Assembly: GCF_030063205.1 (NCBI RefSeq)
Contig: NZ_JASISQ010000005.1
Span: 62,001-126,000 of the forward strand
Reading direction: 5' to 3'
DNA length: 64,000 nucleotides
Source of the DNA: Arthrobacter antibioticus
Lineage (GTDB): Bacteria; Actinomycetota; Actinomycetes; Actinomycetales; Micrococcaceae
Shown piece after piece: positions 18,814-25,901 of this stretch (positions are counted from its first letter, which is position 1; every line of letters starts with the position of its first letter). The translations under genes and the position numbers were made by a program. The notes under the pieces were generated by a model. The model was given only the letters and a program-made list of their open reading frames with translations. It was not told the origin of the DNA and ran no database searches.

Positions 18814-19494
18814 ATGAGTGCCTCCAGCCAACCAGAACGCATCCTGTACAGCAATAAGATGTCGGCTGATTCGTTGGCGGACTGGGTGGGGGAGGGGCCG
18901 GTCTCCGTCGCTGATGGCGAGGGTGGTGCTGTGCTGAGCAGCTCTGCGGGCGCGGAGGAACTCGGCAAACAGGCCCACTTCCTCTTGTGGTGTCCGGAAA
19001 AATTCCCCGATCGCATCCGGATTTCCTGGGAATACTACCCTCTGGAGGGCCAGGGTCTTGCCATGTTGTTCTTTAGTGCAGAAGGCGGGGAGAATTTGGA
19101 TTTATTCTCCCCGGAACTTGCCTCGCGCAAGGGCGTTTATCCGCAGTATCATTCCTCGGATATCAATACGTTGCATGTCTCTTACCATCGGCGAAAATTT
19201 GCCTCTGAACGGGCCTTTCGGACCTGTAATTTGCGCAAAAGTCCCGGCGCGCACCTGGTTGCCCAAGGGGCAGATCCGCTGCCGCCACCTGAAGAAGCGG
19301 ACGGTTTTTACCGGATGGAAGTGTGTAAGGACGGTGCCCGGGTGCGTTTGCGCATCAATAATCTTGTCATTTTTGACTGGATGGACGACGATCCCTCCAC
19401 AGGGCCGCAGTTAGGCGGCGGTTATATAGGGTTTCGGCAGATGGCACCGTTGCGGGCAGCCTATAGAAATCTTGTGGTCACTGAGCTGGATTGA
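18814..19494 (+). CDS. DUF1961 family protein, YesU-like
   Basis: A 226-residue protein that I recognise as close to Bacillus subtilis YesU, a concanavalin A-like beta-sandwich protein encoded in a rhamnogalacturonan-utilisation cluster; its activity is unproven. Shared stretches include FLLWCPEKFPDRIRISWEYY, YPQYHSSDINTLHVSYHRRK, SERAFRTCNLRKSPGAHL and GYIGFRQMAPLRAAYRNL. No signal peptide is visible, so it should be cytoplasmic. I chose ATG 18814; a GTG at 18784 would add ten residues. No pectin or rhamnose genes are adjacent, but a decayed Gfo/Idh/MocA gene lies 1.4 kb downstream, which may point to an eroded sugar-use locus. Confidence 0.8.
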   Translation: MSASSQPERILYSNKMSADSLADWVGEGPVSVADGEGGAVLSSSAGAEELGKQAHFLLWCPEKFPDRIRISWEYYPLEGQGLAMLFFSAEGGENLDLFSPELASRKGVYPQYHSSDINTLHVSYHRRKFASERAFRTCNLRKSPGAHLVAQGADPLPPPEEADGFYRMEVCKDGARVRLRINNLVIFDWMDDDPSTGPQLGGGYIGFRQMAPLRAAYRNLVVTELD

Positions 19495-19605
19495 GGGTGC
19501 AATCCTTGGATCCGCGTGAGTGCGAGAACCTCCAACCCAAACGCGGTTAGGCTGGTGCTAGTACCGGCAGTAAAGTGGCCGGCCAACGCGCGAGGAGAGT
19601 GAATC

Positions 19606-20865
19606 GTGGTCAGTGCAAAGGCGCCTGAGCATGTGGTTATTGTTGGTGCAGGAATCATTGGGCTGTCCACTGCGTGGTATCTGCAGGAGCACGGCATTAA
19701 AGTCACCATCGTTGACCGTGGCGGTGTGGCCGCAGGTTCCTCGTGGGGAAACGCAGGCTGGATCACTCCGGCACTAACATTGCCGCTGAGCGAGCCAGCC
19801 GTGCTGAAATATGGGCTCAAGGCCATGTTGGATCCGGCATCCCCGCTGTATATTCCGTTTTCCACTGACCCCTCGCTATTGAAATTCCTTCTTGGCTTTG
19901 CCCGGAACTGCACTCCAGCGAGATGGCGGGCGGCCATGGCAGTCTTTGCCGAAATCGGCCGCACTGGGATCGATGCCTTCGACGAGCTTGCCGCCGGGAC
20001 GCCTCCGCTGACTGAAACGACTCATCCAGCCGAACCGTTCCTGACTGGATTCGCTTCACTGAAGGACCGTGACGCCCTCGTCAAAGAGTTCCACGTGATC
20101 CGCGAAACGGGCGGCCAGGTCGATTTCAACCTCATCACCGGGGATGAGATCCGGCAGCTGGAACCCACCCTGGGTGCTGGTGTTGTTGCCGGAATAGAAA
20201 TCCGCAATCAAAAGTTCATTAACCCACCTGCGTTTATGGACTCCCTGGCGCAGACTGTGGTGGCCAGAGGCGCCACGCTGGTGAATTCCTTCAACGTTCT
20301 TGACGTCCGTGACACCGGCACCGCAGTGGAAGTGATTGGCTCGGAAGGACGCTCACTTACGGCCGACGCCGTCGTCCTCGCCACAGGTGCGTGGCTGGGT
20401 GCCCTTGCGCGTAAATTTGGTGTGAAAGCCGTGGTTCAGGCTGGTCGCGGCTACAGTTTCACGGTGGTTCCCGAAGCCATGCCCAGTCACCCCATCTACT
20501 TTCCGGCGCAGCGTGTTGCTTGCACACCCTTGGGGGACAGGTTCAGGGTTGCGGGGATGATGGAGTTTCGCAACGTTGATGCAACCTTGGATCCGCGGCG
20601 CATCAAGGCGATCGTGGAGGCCGCATCTCCCATGTTCACAGGCATTGACTGGGAGAACCGTGCCGAAGAATGGGTGGGGGCGCGGCCGTGCACCACCGAC
20701 GGTTTCCCATTGGTAGGGGCCACAAGGTCTCCGCGCGTCCACGTTGCCGGCGGCCACGGTATGTGGGGAATCGCGCTAGGTCCGCTGACGGGCAAAATGA
20801 TTGCCGCACAAATGACGGCAAACACCCCGCCACCGAGCATGCGCCACTTCAACCCCCTGCGCTAG
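19606..20865 (+). CDS. FAD-dependent D-amino acid dehydrogenase-like oxidoreductase
   Basis: A 419-residue DadA-like flavoprotein of the DAO superfamily. The FAD-binding motif HVVIVGAGIIGLSTAWYL is at residues 6-23, followed by the acidic strand end VTIVDRG and GSSWGNAGWITPAL, the usual DadA active-site entry. The C-terminal FAD segment is GGHGMWGIALGPLTGKM (about residues 382-398). Such enzymes deaminate D-amino acids or related amines to oxo acids, passing electrons to the respiratory chain or oxygen. The start is GTG 19606 with GAGGAGAG upstream. No alanine racemase gene is adjacent, so the substrate is uncertain. Confidence 0.82.
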   Translation: MVSAKAPEHVVIVGAGIIGLSTAWYLQEHGIKVTIVDRGGVAAGSSWGNAGWITPALTLPLSEPAVLKYGLKAMLDPASPLYIPFSTDPSLLKFLLGFARNCTPARWRAAMAVFAEIGRTGIDAFDELAAGTPPLTETTHPAEPFLTGFASLKDRDALVKEFHVIRETGGQVDFNLITGDEIRQLEPTLGAGVVAGIEIRNQKFINPPAFMDSLAQTVVARGATLVNSFNVLDVRDTGTAVEVIGSEGRSLTADAVVLATGAWLGALARKFGVKAVVQAGRGYSFTVVPEAMPSHPIYFPAQRVACTPLGDRFRVAGMMEFRNVDATLDPRRIKAIVEAASPMFTGIDWENRAEEWVGARPCTTDGFPLVGATRSPRVHVAGGHGMWGIALGPLTGKMIAAQMTANTPPPSMRHFNPLR

Positions 20866-20870
20866 TACGC

Positions 20871-21570
20871 TCAGTGGGTCCGCACTACCATTTCAGTTCT
20901 TGTGGTGGCGGGCCCACGGGCGCCCAGTTCGGCAAAAGTGGCTTGCGCCCACATCGCGCGCCCTATCCACGCCTCAGCATCGGCGATGACTGGGTATGCA
21001 TCCTGCCCCTCTCCCACGCAGTTGATGTACGTGGCGGGGATGATTTGGGGAGCCTCGGCCGTGCGCACTGCCTCCAGTACGCGCACAAAGGCGCCGCTGT
21101 TCTCCAGCGAGCCCAGCACAGCAGTGCCGTGAACGCTCACGAATCGTTCCATCTGAGCAGGTGCACAGAGCGTCAAGGCGCTTACAACTGTGGCCCCACC
21201 CTGGGCGTGATGCTCACTGTGGAAGTGTCATCGCCTTCGATGTCGTGGGCGCCGTGCAGATCGGTCTCTACGGATTCAACGGCATCCCCGGAGTGAATCC
21301 CGGCAATGCTAGGGAACCTCGTGAGTGGAAGCCAACTTAAACCGCTCCGCGTGTGAGCTCTGCGACGGCGCGTAGCTCCTGGAATTGTGGCATGGAGGCA
21401 GCTGTTGGCTCTTTGCATATATACACCGGCGCCGGCGGCCAGGACAGCGACCCCTAGGGCAGCATGAGTGTGGATAGATATGGCGATGATGAGGCGATCC
21501 GGGGCTACCACCGCTGCGAGCAATTCAGGTCGGGCAAGATCTGCACATTTGCTGACAGGCTGAGGGCTGC
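20871..21570 (-). pseudogene. Decayed Gfo/Idh/MocA oxidoreductase gene
   Basis: Remnants of one oxidoreductase are spread over at least two frames. Reading leftward, PDRLIIAISIHTHAALGVAV (about 21450-21510) resembles the end of the NAD domain. GDAVESVETDLHGAHDIEGD (about 21220-21290) resembles the strand before the substrate sheet. After a frameshift near 21195-21205 the sequence continues as GGATVVSALTLCAPAQMERF and ends with SGAFVRVLEAVRTAEAP and EAWIGRAMWAQATFAELGA (to 20871). Intact members have about 380 residues (1.15 kb), so internal and N-terminal sequence is also missing. The family match is from memory. Confidence 0.72.
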
Positions 21571-21587
21571 TTTGTGACGAAACAGAT

Positions 21588-21617
21588 TTGTTGACCGAAT
21601 AAATTCGGGAGTATGGT
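21588..21617 (+). promoter_or_regulatory. Candidate promoter for the leader peptide and DAHP synthase
   Basis: A TATGGT -10-like hexamer lies at 21612-21617, with TTGTTG at 21588-21593 (18-nt spacer) or TTGACC at 21591-21596 (15-nt spacer) as possible -35 elements. The predicted transcription start falls at or next to the ATG at 21624, which would make the leader peptide leaderless, a common arrangement in actinobacteria. Confidence 0.5.
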
Positions 21618-21623
21618 GTGTGC

Positions 21624-21683
21624 ATGACAAACCGTTGGTATGCGTATTTTTCGTTGGCTCTGGAGGGGCCTGCGTCTAACTGA
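21624..21683 (+). CDS. Candidate 19-residue aromatic leader peptide (attenuator)
   Basis: The frame MTNRWYAYFSLALEGPASN, ending in TGA, lies 121 nt before the DAHP synthase start. Residues 5-9 are Trp-Tyr-Ala-Tyr-Phe, so all three aromatic amino acids made by the pathway are read in five consecutive codons. Two stem-loops follow. A comparable aromatic-rich leader controlling a DAHP synthase gene by ribosome-mediated attenuation is known in Corynebacterium glutamicum. There is no ribosome-binding site, but a -10-like element 7 nt upstream suggests leaderless translation. Confidence 0.72.
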   Translation: MTNRWYAYFSLALEGPASN

Positions 21684-21711
21684 CACGCATCCAATCACCT
21701 TCAGAGCCAAC
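21653..21711 (+). promoter_or_regulatory. Attenuator stem A overlapping leader codons
   Basis: GTTGGCTCTG at 21653-21662, inside leader codons 10-13, is perfectly complementary to CAGAGCCAAC at 21702-21711. A ribosome stalled on the Trp/Tyr/Phe codons (21636-21650) would cover the left arm. The CTCTG/CAGAG core of this stem also occurs in the next stem, so alternative pairings are possible. Confidence 0.6.
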
Positions 21712-21712
21712 A

Positions 21713-21736
21713 GGACAGAGAAATCTTTCTCTGTCC
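21713..21736 (+). terminator. Attenuator stem B, terminator-like hairpin
   Basis: GGACAGAGAAA (21713-21723) and its exact complement (21726-21736) form an 11-bp stem with a two-base TC between the arms, followed by TTCGCTATTTTC. It starts one base after stem A and ends 68 nt before the DAHP synthase ATG. Its arms contain the same CAGAG/CTCTG core as stem A. Confidence 0.6.
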
Positions 21737-21804
21737 TTCGCTATTTTCAAGCGGGTTCCGAAGTGGGGGCTCGCTGCCAGCTCCCACCAAAGGAAATTCT
21801 TTCC

Positions 21805-22932
21805 ATGAGCCTTACAGCAGCCAAAAAAATCCCGGCCACGCCGCACACCACAGCCAACCTGCGTGTCAGCCAATTCACCGCGTTGGTGTCTCCTGCGGAG
21901 TTGGCCGCTAAGCTACCGATCGACGACTACGCCAGCACCGTCGTCGAACGCGGCCGTGATCAGGTTCGGGCCATCATGAACGGGCTCGATGACAGACTGC
22001 TGGTGGTGGTTGGTCCTTGCTCAATTCACGACACCGAAGCCGGGCTGGAATACGCTCGCCGGCTCGCCGAAGTGGCTACGGAGCATCAAGCGGACCTGTT
22101 GATAGTGATGCGTGCGTACTTTGAGAAGCCCCGAACCACTGTGGGCTGGAAGGGGCTGATCAACGATCCAGGACTTGATGGCAGCCACGATGTGGCCAGG
22201 GGACTTGAGCTGGCGCGTAGTTTCTTGCTGGAGGTTGCCCGACTGGGCGTGCCTACCGGCACCGAATTCCTTGAACCGATCAGCCCGCAGTACACGGCAG
22301 ATCTTATCTCCTGGGGCGCCATAGGGGCCAGGACTGCCGAAAGTCAGATTCACCGCCAACTCTCTTCGGGGCTGTCCATGCCGGTGGGTTTCAAGAACGG
22401 GACCGACGGCGGACTTCAAGTGGCCCTTGACGCGTGCAACGCCGCGTTGGCTGCCCAGTCGTTCTTAGGGATCGACGCCGATGGCCGGGCCGCCCTTGTC
22501 AGCACCTCCGGGAACTTGGATGCGCACATCATCCTGCGTGGTGGGCGCGACGCACCGAATTACCGAAGCGCTGACGTCGCCCAGGCCACGGCGGCTGCGA
22601 CAACGGCTGGAGTCAATCCACGCCTGATCATTGATGCCAGTCACGCAAATTCTGGGAAAAGTCACCACCGTCAGGCCCAGGTTGCGTTGGAAATTGGTGC
22701 CCAGCTGGAAGCGGGTGACGCCTCGGCGCACACCATTGCCGGGGTCATGTTGGAGAGCTTTCTTGTAGGCGGAGCCCAGAACCTCAACGTGGAGCAGATT
22801 GCCGCCGGCGGTTCAGAGCTGGTCTACGGGCAGAGCGTCACGGACGCCTGCATGGACTGGGAAGTAACGGCAGAGGTGCTGGCAAAGTTGGCTTACGCCT
22901 CCAGTGCACGCCGTACAGAGAAGAGGGGCTAG
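21805..22932 (+). CDS. Class I 3-deoxy-7-phosphoheptulonate (DAHP) synthase
   Basis: Condenses phosphoenolpyruvate and erythrose 4-phosphate in the first step of aromatic amino acid synthesis. The 375-residue protein is the class I alpha type (AroF/AroG/AroH-like), not the plant-like class II type also found in actinobacteria. Conserved blocks are VVGPCSIHD, MRAYFEKPRTTVGWKGLIND, GARTAESQIHR, GFKNGTDG, ILRGGRDAPNY and DASHANSGK, with the metal ligands expected in these motifs. The ATG at 21805 has AAGGAAA 9-10 nt upstream; the longer frame from 21640 reads through the attenuator. Expression is probably controlled by the leader at 21624. Confidence 0.95.
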   Translation: MSLTAAKKIPATPHTTANLRVSQFTALVSPAELAAKLPIDDYASTVVERGRDQVRAIMNGLDDRLLVVVGPCSIHDTEAGLEYARRLAEVATEHQADLLIVMRAYFEKPRTTVGWKGLINDPGLDGSHDVARGLELARSFLLEVARLGVPTGTEFLEPISPQYTADLISWGAIGARTAESQIHRQLSSGLSMPVGFKNGTDGGLQVALDACNAALAAQSFLGIDADGRAALVSTSGNLDAHIILRGGRDAPNYRSADVAQATAAATTAGVNPRLIIDASHANSGKSHHRQAQVALEIGAQLEAGDASAHTIAGVMLESFLVGGAQNLNVEQIAAGGSELVYGQSVTDACMDWEVTAEVLAKLAYASSARRTEKRG

Positions 22933-22973
22933 CACGCTCTCAGGTCGTCATTCGAGGGAACAGCTTTCACATA

Positions 22974-23017
22974 AGCACCTTCAGCACCTACAGTTAGCTC
23001 TAGGAGCGGAAGGTGCT
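22974..23017. terminator. Stem-loop after the DAHP synthase gene
   Basis: AGCACCTTC (22974-22982) and GAAGGTGCT (23009-23017) form a perfect 9-bp stem around a 26-nt loop, 41 nt after the stop codon. There is no T run, so function as a terminator is uncertain. Confidence 0.4.
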
Positions 23018-23068
23018 GTGCTCCGGCAGCTAGATCTTTTCTAATGGAAATGGATACCGAGGACAGCG

Positions 23069-23305
23069 ATGACGCAGGAGCAGAATTTCTCCAATGTGAC
23101 CTTTTTGACGGTTCAGGAAGTGGCCGAGCTCATGCGCGTGTCCAAAATGACCGTCTACCGCATGGTTCATGCTGGAGAACTGCCTGCCGTACGTTTTGGC
23201 CGGTCATATCGGGTGCCTGCCAACGCAGTTGAGAGCTATTTGCGCTCGGCCGTGGTGGATGGCACAGAGACTCACGGCCCCTCCGGTTCGGCGCATACAG
23301 GGTAA
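23069..23305 (+). CDS. BldC-like MerR-type helix-turn-helix DNA-binding protein
   Basis: A 78-residue excisionase/BldC family protein consisting almost entirely of a MerR-like helix-turn-helix. FLTVQEVAELMRVSKMTVYR (about residues 12-31) is the recognition unit and RFGRSYRVPANAVESYL (about 43-59) the wing region. BldC of Streptomyces is a developmental repressor; in non-sporulating relatives the protein is conserved next to the tiny bS22 gene, as here (23419), and its role is less defined. A short Gly/Ser/His tail follows the domain. Confidence 0.88.
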   Translation: MTQEQNFSNVTFLTVQEVAELMRVSKMTVYRMVHAGELPAVRFGRSYRVPANAVESYLRSAVVDGTETHGPSGSAHTG

Positions 23306-23418
23306 AGGCGGTACCCTAGGAAAGATCCATTTTCGGCTAGACCGATTCCTGCGATCGGTCAACCTAATCGTTTACGGCCTCATTCGAGGTTGTTCTATGC
23401 AGTTTGTGAGGAACTTTC

Positions 23419-23517
23419 ATGGGTTCAGTAGTTAAGAAGCGCCGCAAGCGGATGTCCAAGAAGAAGCACCGTAAGCAGCTTCGTAAGACGCGTCACCAGC
23501 GTCGTAACAAGAAGTAA
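23419..23517 (+). CDS. 32-residue basic ribosomal protein bS22-type (AURKAIP1/COX24 domain)
   Basis: Tiny gene starting MGSVVKKRRKRMSKKKHRKQ and ending QRRNKK; 19 of 32 residues are Lys or Arg. It matches the actinobacterial small-subunit protein first annotated as AURKAIP1/COX24 domain-containing and later seen in mycobacterial 30S structures as bS22. TGAGGAAC places a good ribosome-binding site 6-7 nt before the ATG. It follows the bldC-like gene and is closed by an intrinsic terminator. It is missed by gene callers with a length cut-off. Confidence 0.93.
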   Translation: MGSVVKKRRKRMSKKKHRKQLRKTRHQRRNKK

Positions 23518-23531
23518 AGCTTCGTCTTCAC

Positions 23532-23570
23532 AAAAATACCCGTTCACCGTTGTGGTGTGCGGGTGTTTTT
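23532..23570 (+). terminator. Intrinsic terminator after the bS22 gene
   Basis: AAAAATACCCG (23532-23542) pairs with CGGGTGTTTTT (23560-23570) with one T-G wobble, leaving five T residues on the plus strand and five A residues at the other end. It starts 14 nt after the stop codon. Confidence 0.85.
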
Positions 23571-23632
23571 ATGTCCAAGCAAACTTAGCGTGTGAGATTT
23601 CTGCTTCCGGTTTAGTACGTGGCCAGCATCAT

Positions 23633-24445
23633 TTAGCGCTTACGCACCATCGCGATGCCTTTCCACAATCCGTAGACCACTCCGGCACCCGTTGCGGCTT
23701 GTAGGCCCAGAGTTGCGGCCCGACGGCCTGAACGGTAATCGTAAACGGGCCAATTATTTTCCCGTGCATGCTTTCGCAACTTGGCGTCGGGATTGATGGC
23801 AACCGGATTACCTACGGCTGTTAGCAGCGGGATGTCGTTGTAAGAGTCGCTGTAGGCCCAGCTGCGCGAAAGATCCACACCTTCTCTGTGTGCCAGTTCA
23901 CGCACGGCACGTGACTTTGCTGCGCCGTGGAGGATCTCACCCACCAGGCGGCCGGTGTAGATGCCGTCTTCTATCTCGGCCACAGTGCCAAGGGCGCCCG
24001 TAAGGTTCAGCCGAGTCGCAATGACAGCAGCAACCTCAACAGGGGTGGCTGTCACGAGCCACACTTGCCGCCCAGATTTGAGGTGTTCTTTCGTCAGGGC
24101 TTTGGTGCCGGGCCAAATCTTAGATTCGATCATCTCGTCATAGACTTCTTCGCCGAGTTGGCGGATAAAATCGGCACTGATTCCAGCGGCCAACTTCTGT
24201 GCTGAGTCCTGAACGGAATGAACGTCGTTCATGTTCTCGCCGCGCATGATGAATTTGGTTTGTTTCCACGCGAAGCCAGCGACATCAGTCAACGTGAATG
24301 CCTTTTTTTGATACATTTTTCGTGCCACGTGGAACAAGCTGGCACCCTTCATCAATGTGTTATCCACATCAAAGAAAGCGGCCTCACCCTGGTGTTGCGC
24401 AGTGGTCGAGGCGGCCTCGGCACTGTTGGTAATCACGTCGGGCAT
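23633..24445 (-). CDS. HAD-IB family hydrolase (SerB-like phosphatase)
   Basis: A 270-residue haloacid dehalogenase superfamily phosphatase. Motif I is AAFFDVDNTLMKG (nucleophile Asp26, acid/base Asp28), motif II lies in WLVTATPVEV (about 139-148), and motif III/IV in WAYSDSYNDIPLL (about 206-218). The C-terminus (about 240-270) is hydrophobic then basic and could be a membrane anchor. Subfamily IB includes phosphoserine phosphatase and mycobacterial phospholipid-related enzymes, so the substrate is open. It diverges from the glutaredoxin gene at 24631. Confidence 0.83.
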   Translation of the reverse strand: MPDVITNSAEAASTTAQHQGEAAFFDVDNTLMKGASLFHVARKMYQKKAFTLTDVAGFAWKQTKFIMRGENMNDVHSVQDSAQKLAAGISADFIRQLGEEVYDEMIESKIWPGTKALTKEHLKSGRQVWLVTATPVEVAAVIATRLNLTGALGTVAEIEDGIYTGRLVGEILHGAAKSRAVRELAHREGVDLSRSWAYSDSYNDIPLLTAVGNPVAINPDAKLRKHARENNWPVYDYRSGRRAATLGLQAATGAGVVYGLWKGIAMVRKR

Positions 24446-24630
24446 GGAATGAGTCTAGTCAATCCAGACACGCTCTGCCCGCTCCGCCACCGGAGGCAGC
24501 GGTTAACTGTGGTGAAACTTTCATTTACCGTTTGGTGGAGAAACCCGCTCTTTACGCAGCAGAGCCCGTCCTGACGCTGCCAAAGGAACAGATGCGGCAC
24601 CACACACTTTGACTAGGTACCGTTATAGAC

Positions 24631-24924
24631 ATGGAATATGCTGCCAACCATCCGGCCACAAGTGATGTCTCTACCGCAGGTAATGCTCACGTTCCATTAC
24701 TGGAGCTGGTCACCAAGTCCAATTGCCACTTGTGTGAGGCTGCCCGCACAGTCGTCGCCGAAGTGACGGGCAGTCTTGGCTTGACCTGGTCCGAGCTGAG
24801 CATTGATAACAACCCCGAGCTCATAGCGCGTTACGGGGAAGAAATCCCGGTGGTGCTTGTGGACGGGATCCAGAGAGACTTCTGGCATATAGACCCTGCC
24901 CGTCTCCGGCGCCTCCTGAGCTAG
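24631..24924 (+). CDS. Glutaredoxin-like thioredoxin-fold protein
   Basis: A 97-residue thioredoxin-fold protein with redox motif Cys32-His-Leu-Cys35 in KSNCHLCEAAR and the cis-proline region EEIPVVLVDG (about 70-79). This CxxC glutaredoxin-like form is common next to rex in actinobacteria. It probably reduces protein or low-molecular thiol disulfides; the partner is unknown. The N-terminal 20 residues are polar and variable. The next gene, rex, begins about 160 nt downstream in the same direction. Confidence 0.82.
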   Translation: MEYAANHPATSDVSTAGNAHVPLLELVTKSNCHLCEAARTVVAEVTGSLGLTWSELSIDNNPELIARYGEEIPVVLVDGIQRDFWHIDPARLRRLLS

Positions 24925-25082
24925 CCGCTTGCCCTGATGCTCTGCCTTGATGCTTGGTCTGGGCTGCGTATTTTTGGCTATGGCCGTGCCACGACTTACA
25001 GTGGGTGAAGGTCGGTGCGGACCTCACGGACACGTGTTCAGCATCTGGGCGCGGCCTTAGTTTGAGAATGTGGAGTGAAGTC

Positions 25083-25781
25083 TTGACCTCAGCGCAGACC
25101 TCGGATGGTCAGCCGGACGAGCCAGCCCGGCAGTTACCCTCTGCCACCGTTTCGCGCTTGACGCTGTACCTTCGTACGCTCAACGCGCTCCTTGCTGAAG
25201 GTGCCGAAAGTGTATCGTCTGAGGCTCTCGCGGAGTCGGCCGGCGTGGGCTCATCAAATGTCAGGAAAGATCTTTCTTACCTCGGGACCTACGGGACACG
25301 TGGGGTTGGCTACGATGTGGCCAATCTGAGCCGCAAAATCTCCCAAGCGCTTGGCTTAACCAACGAATGGCGGGTAGCCATTGTCGGTGCGGGAAACCTG
25401 GGCCGGGCTCTTGCACGGTACGCCGGGTTTGAATCGCGTGGATTCGACGTTGTGGCACTACTGGATGCAGACCAGATGATCATTGGCAATGAAATCGGTT
25501 GGTTGCGTGTCAGCGATGTGGCAAATCTGGAAGATGTGGTTGAGAGCGCCAGGGTGAACATGGTTGTTTTAGCACTCCCTGCTTCCGTGGCTCAAGCGGT
25601 ATGCGACAGGGTTGTGGCAGCCGGGGTGCGCAGCGTGCTGAGCTTTGCTCCCATTGCACTGACGGTGGCGGATCACGTGAATCTGCGCAAAGTGGACATG
25701 GCTACCGAGCTGCAGATTCTGGCTTATCACGCCCAACGTCTGCAAGAACCCTCCCTCATACAGGATCTGCCGGGAGCATAA
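25083..25781 (+). CDS. rex: Redox-sensing transcriptional repressor Rex
   Basis: Represses respiration and fermentation genes and leaves DNA when NADH/NAD+ rises. The winged helix domain contains SRLTLYLRTLNALLAEG and SSNVRKDLSYLGTYGTRGVGY, the highly conserved recognition and wing region. The Rossmann domain has VAIVGAGNLGRALARYAGF, and a C-terminal helix KVDMATELQILAYH swaps between subunits. I took the TTG at 25083 (232 residues) because GGAG lies 7 nt upstream; ATG 25068 is an alternative. No clear Rex operator was found in the intergenic regions I checked. Confidence 0.93.
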   Translation: MTSAQTSDGQPDEPARQLPSATVSRLTLYLRTLNALLAEGAESVSSEALAESAGVGSSNVRKDLSYLGTYGTRGVGYDVANLSRKISQALGLTNEWRVAIVGAGNLGRALARYAGFESRGFDVVALLDADQMIIGNEIGWLRVSDVANLEDVVESARVNMVVLALPASVAQAVCDRVVAAGVRSVLSFAPIALTVADHVNLRKVDMATELQILAYHAQRLQEPSLIQDLPGA

Positions 25782-25814
25782 ACCCCTACGGGTGCTATTT
25801 TTGTGGCCGATCCT

Positions 25815-25877
25815 TCGCCAGTTGCCACTTATGGCGCCCAAAACGTGTGTTTGGGCGCCATAAGTGGCAACTGGCGA
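25815..25877. terminator. 28-bp perfect palindrome between rex and a convergent gene
   Basis: A 28-nt arm (25815-25842, containing AGTTGCCACTTATGGCGCCC) is exactly complementary to 25850-25877 around a 7-nt loop. It lies between the rex stop (25781) and the stop of the convergent gene (25902), so it can terminate both. The arms are much longer than a usual intrinsic terminator and there is no T tract; see also 43975-44042 and 46411-46476. Confidence 0.75.
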
Positions 25878-25901
25878 CGCGCAGCGCCGGGTTTGAACGG
25901 A

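Noticed and set aside
18585-19016. Minus-strand frames with Phe-Gln/Ser-Phe or Val-Ser repeats
   Set aside because: They are only the reverse reading of the GAAACT hexamer tract and of the YesU-like gene; no ribosome-binding site or similarity.
23340-23360. GACCGAT/ATCGGTC hairpin between the bldC-like and bS22 genes as a terminator
   Set aside because: The stem is 7 bp with no T run and the region must also contain the bS22 promoter; not strong enough to annotate.
24505-24530. TGAAACTTTCA as a Rex operator between the HAD and glutaredoxin genes
   Set aside because: Symmetry is only 5 bp and the sequence lacks the TTGTG/CACAA ends expected of Rex sites.
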